DNA of 64,000 nucleotides from positions 806,001-870,000 of the forward strand of contig JACKPC010000001.1 of the NCBI GenBank assembly GCA_024233835.1, read 5' to 3'. Position 1 is the first letter of the stretch. Every line of letters starts with the position of its first letter. The notes beneath the pieces are model-generated. The model did not search any database. It saw only the letters and a program-made list of their open reading frames with translations, and had not been told where the DNA came from. This document shows positions 63,944-64,000 of this stretch, one piece after another. The translations under genes and the position numbers were made by a program. This DNA comes from Leptospiraceae bacterium (GTDB taxonomy: Bacteria; Spirochaetota; Leptospiria; Leptospirales; Leptospiraceae).

Positions 63944-64000
63944 ATGTTTGGAAGAATACTTAAAGCCCTTTTTGGAAGTAAATACGAAAGAGACTTAAAA
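63944..64000 (+). CDS. secA: Protein translocase ATPase SecA (3' partial, first 19 codons)
   Basis: The window ends 19 codons into a gene reading FGRILKALFGSKYERDLK, which matches the SecA N-terminus (xIxxKxFGSxxDRxLK). Only the first helix is visible. The gap of 53 bases to the TlpA-like stop suggests possible cotranscription. Confidence 0.85.
   Translation, partial: MFGRILKALFGSKYERDLK

Noticed and set aside
1..64000. CRISPR array or prophage
   Set aside because: No regularly spaced direct repeats, cas genes or phage structural genes were seen; the repeats present are a handful of dispersed palindromes and duplicated flanks.

Overview
The window reads as chromosome from a Leptospiraceae-like spirochete of low to moderate GC. 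The strongest lineage marker is a lipoprotein (17567-18091) whose cysteine pattern and motifs match leptospiral LipL21. Supporting signs are a FliG, many spirochete-style lipoproteins with loose lipoboxes, 7TMR-DISM sensor proteins, an HDOD protein, a methyl-accepting chemotaxis protein and a flagellin-modification (Maf/DUF115) family protein. Species or genus cannot be fixed from the sequence alone.

Layout. 1-7.6 kb: 5'-truncated purT, an outer-membrane-type protein, a tandem glycosyltransferase, an ABC ATPase and a GHKL+HDOD regulator. 7.7-10.4 kb: small basic protein, rhodanese, TerB/J-domain co-chaperone, membrane protein. 10.5-15.7 kb: class III cyclase, Nudix hydrolase, GH31 glycosidase lipoprotein of the sulfoquinovosidase-like branch, and a tandem rhodanese without catalytic cysteine. 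16-24 kb: SCP2-type thiolase with its DUF35 partner, LipL21 homologue, prmA, a 7TM/SpoIIE/TPR phosphatase, a GT39-like membrane enzyme, a STAS protein and a degenerate tyrosine recombinase. 24-35 kb: chemoreceptor with a displaced start, alkyltransferase-like protein, thiD, the ATP-grasp/alpha-E plus transglutaminase pair, and an aminotransferase-murI-purM operon. 35-41.7 kb: two very large lipoproteins.

41.7-52.9 kb is an accessory island. It holds at least two, probably three, copies of a receptor-type adenylate cyclase gene, remnants of AAA-ATPase-like/PD-(D/E)XK (DUF1703-type) genes placed divergently or convergently to them, one intact AAA+ATPase/nuclease gene, an IS66 orfA remnant and an IS with 16-bp terminal inverted repeats. 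Both cyclase genes end inside the same 16-bp palindromic repeat, and the intergenic segment at their 5' ends is also repeated. The island looks built by duplication, recombination and decay of a cyclase/nuclease cassette.

52.9-64 kb returns to core genes: pseudo-receiver/STAS protein, fliG, clpS, a PlsC-type acyltransferase, rhomboid protease, pectinacetylesterase-family lipoprotein, HAD protein, amino-acid permease, Maf/DUF115 protein, an acidic protein possibly related to RNA polymerase omega, a TlpA-like lipoprotein and the start of secA. Two genes here (61206-62564 and 63300-63890) have a good Shine-Dalgarno sequence followed six or so bases later by ATT and no canonical start codon that would keep their conserved N-terminus, which points to AUU initiation. 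No tRNA, rRNA or CRISPR array was recognised.
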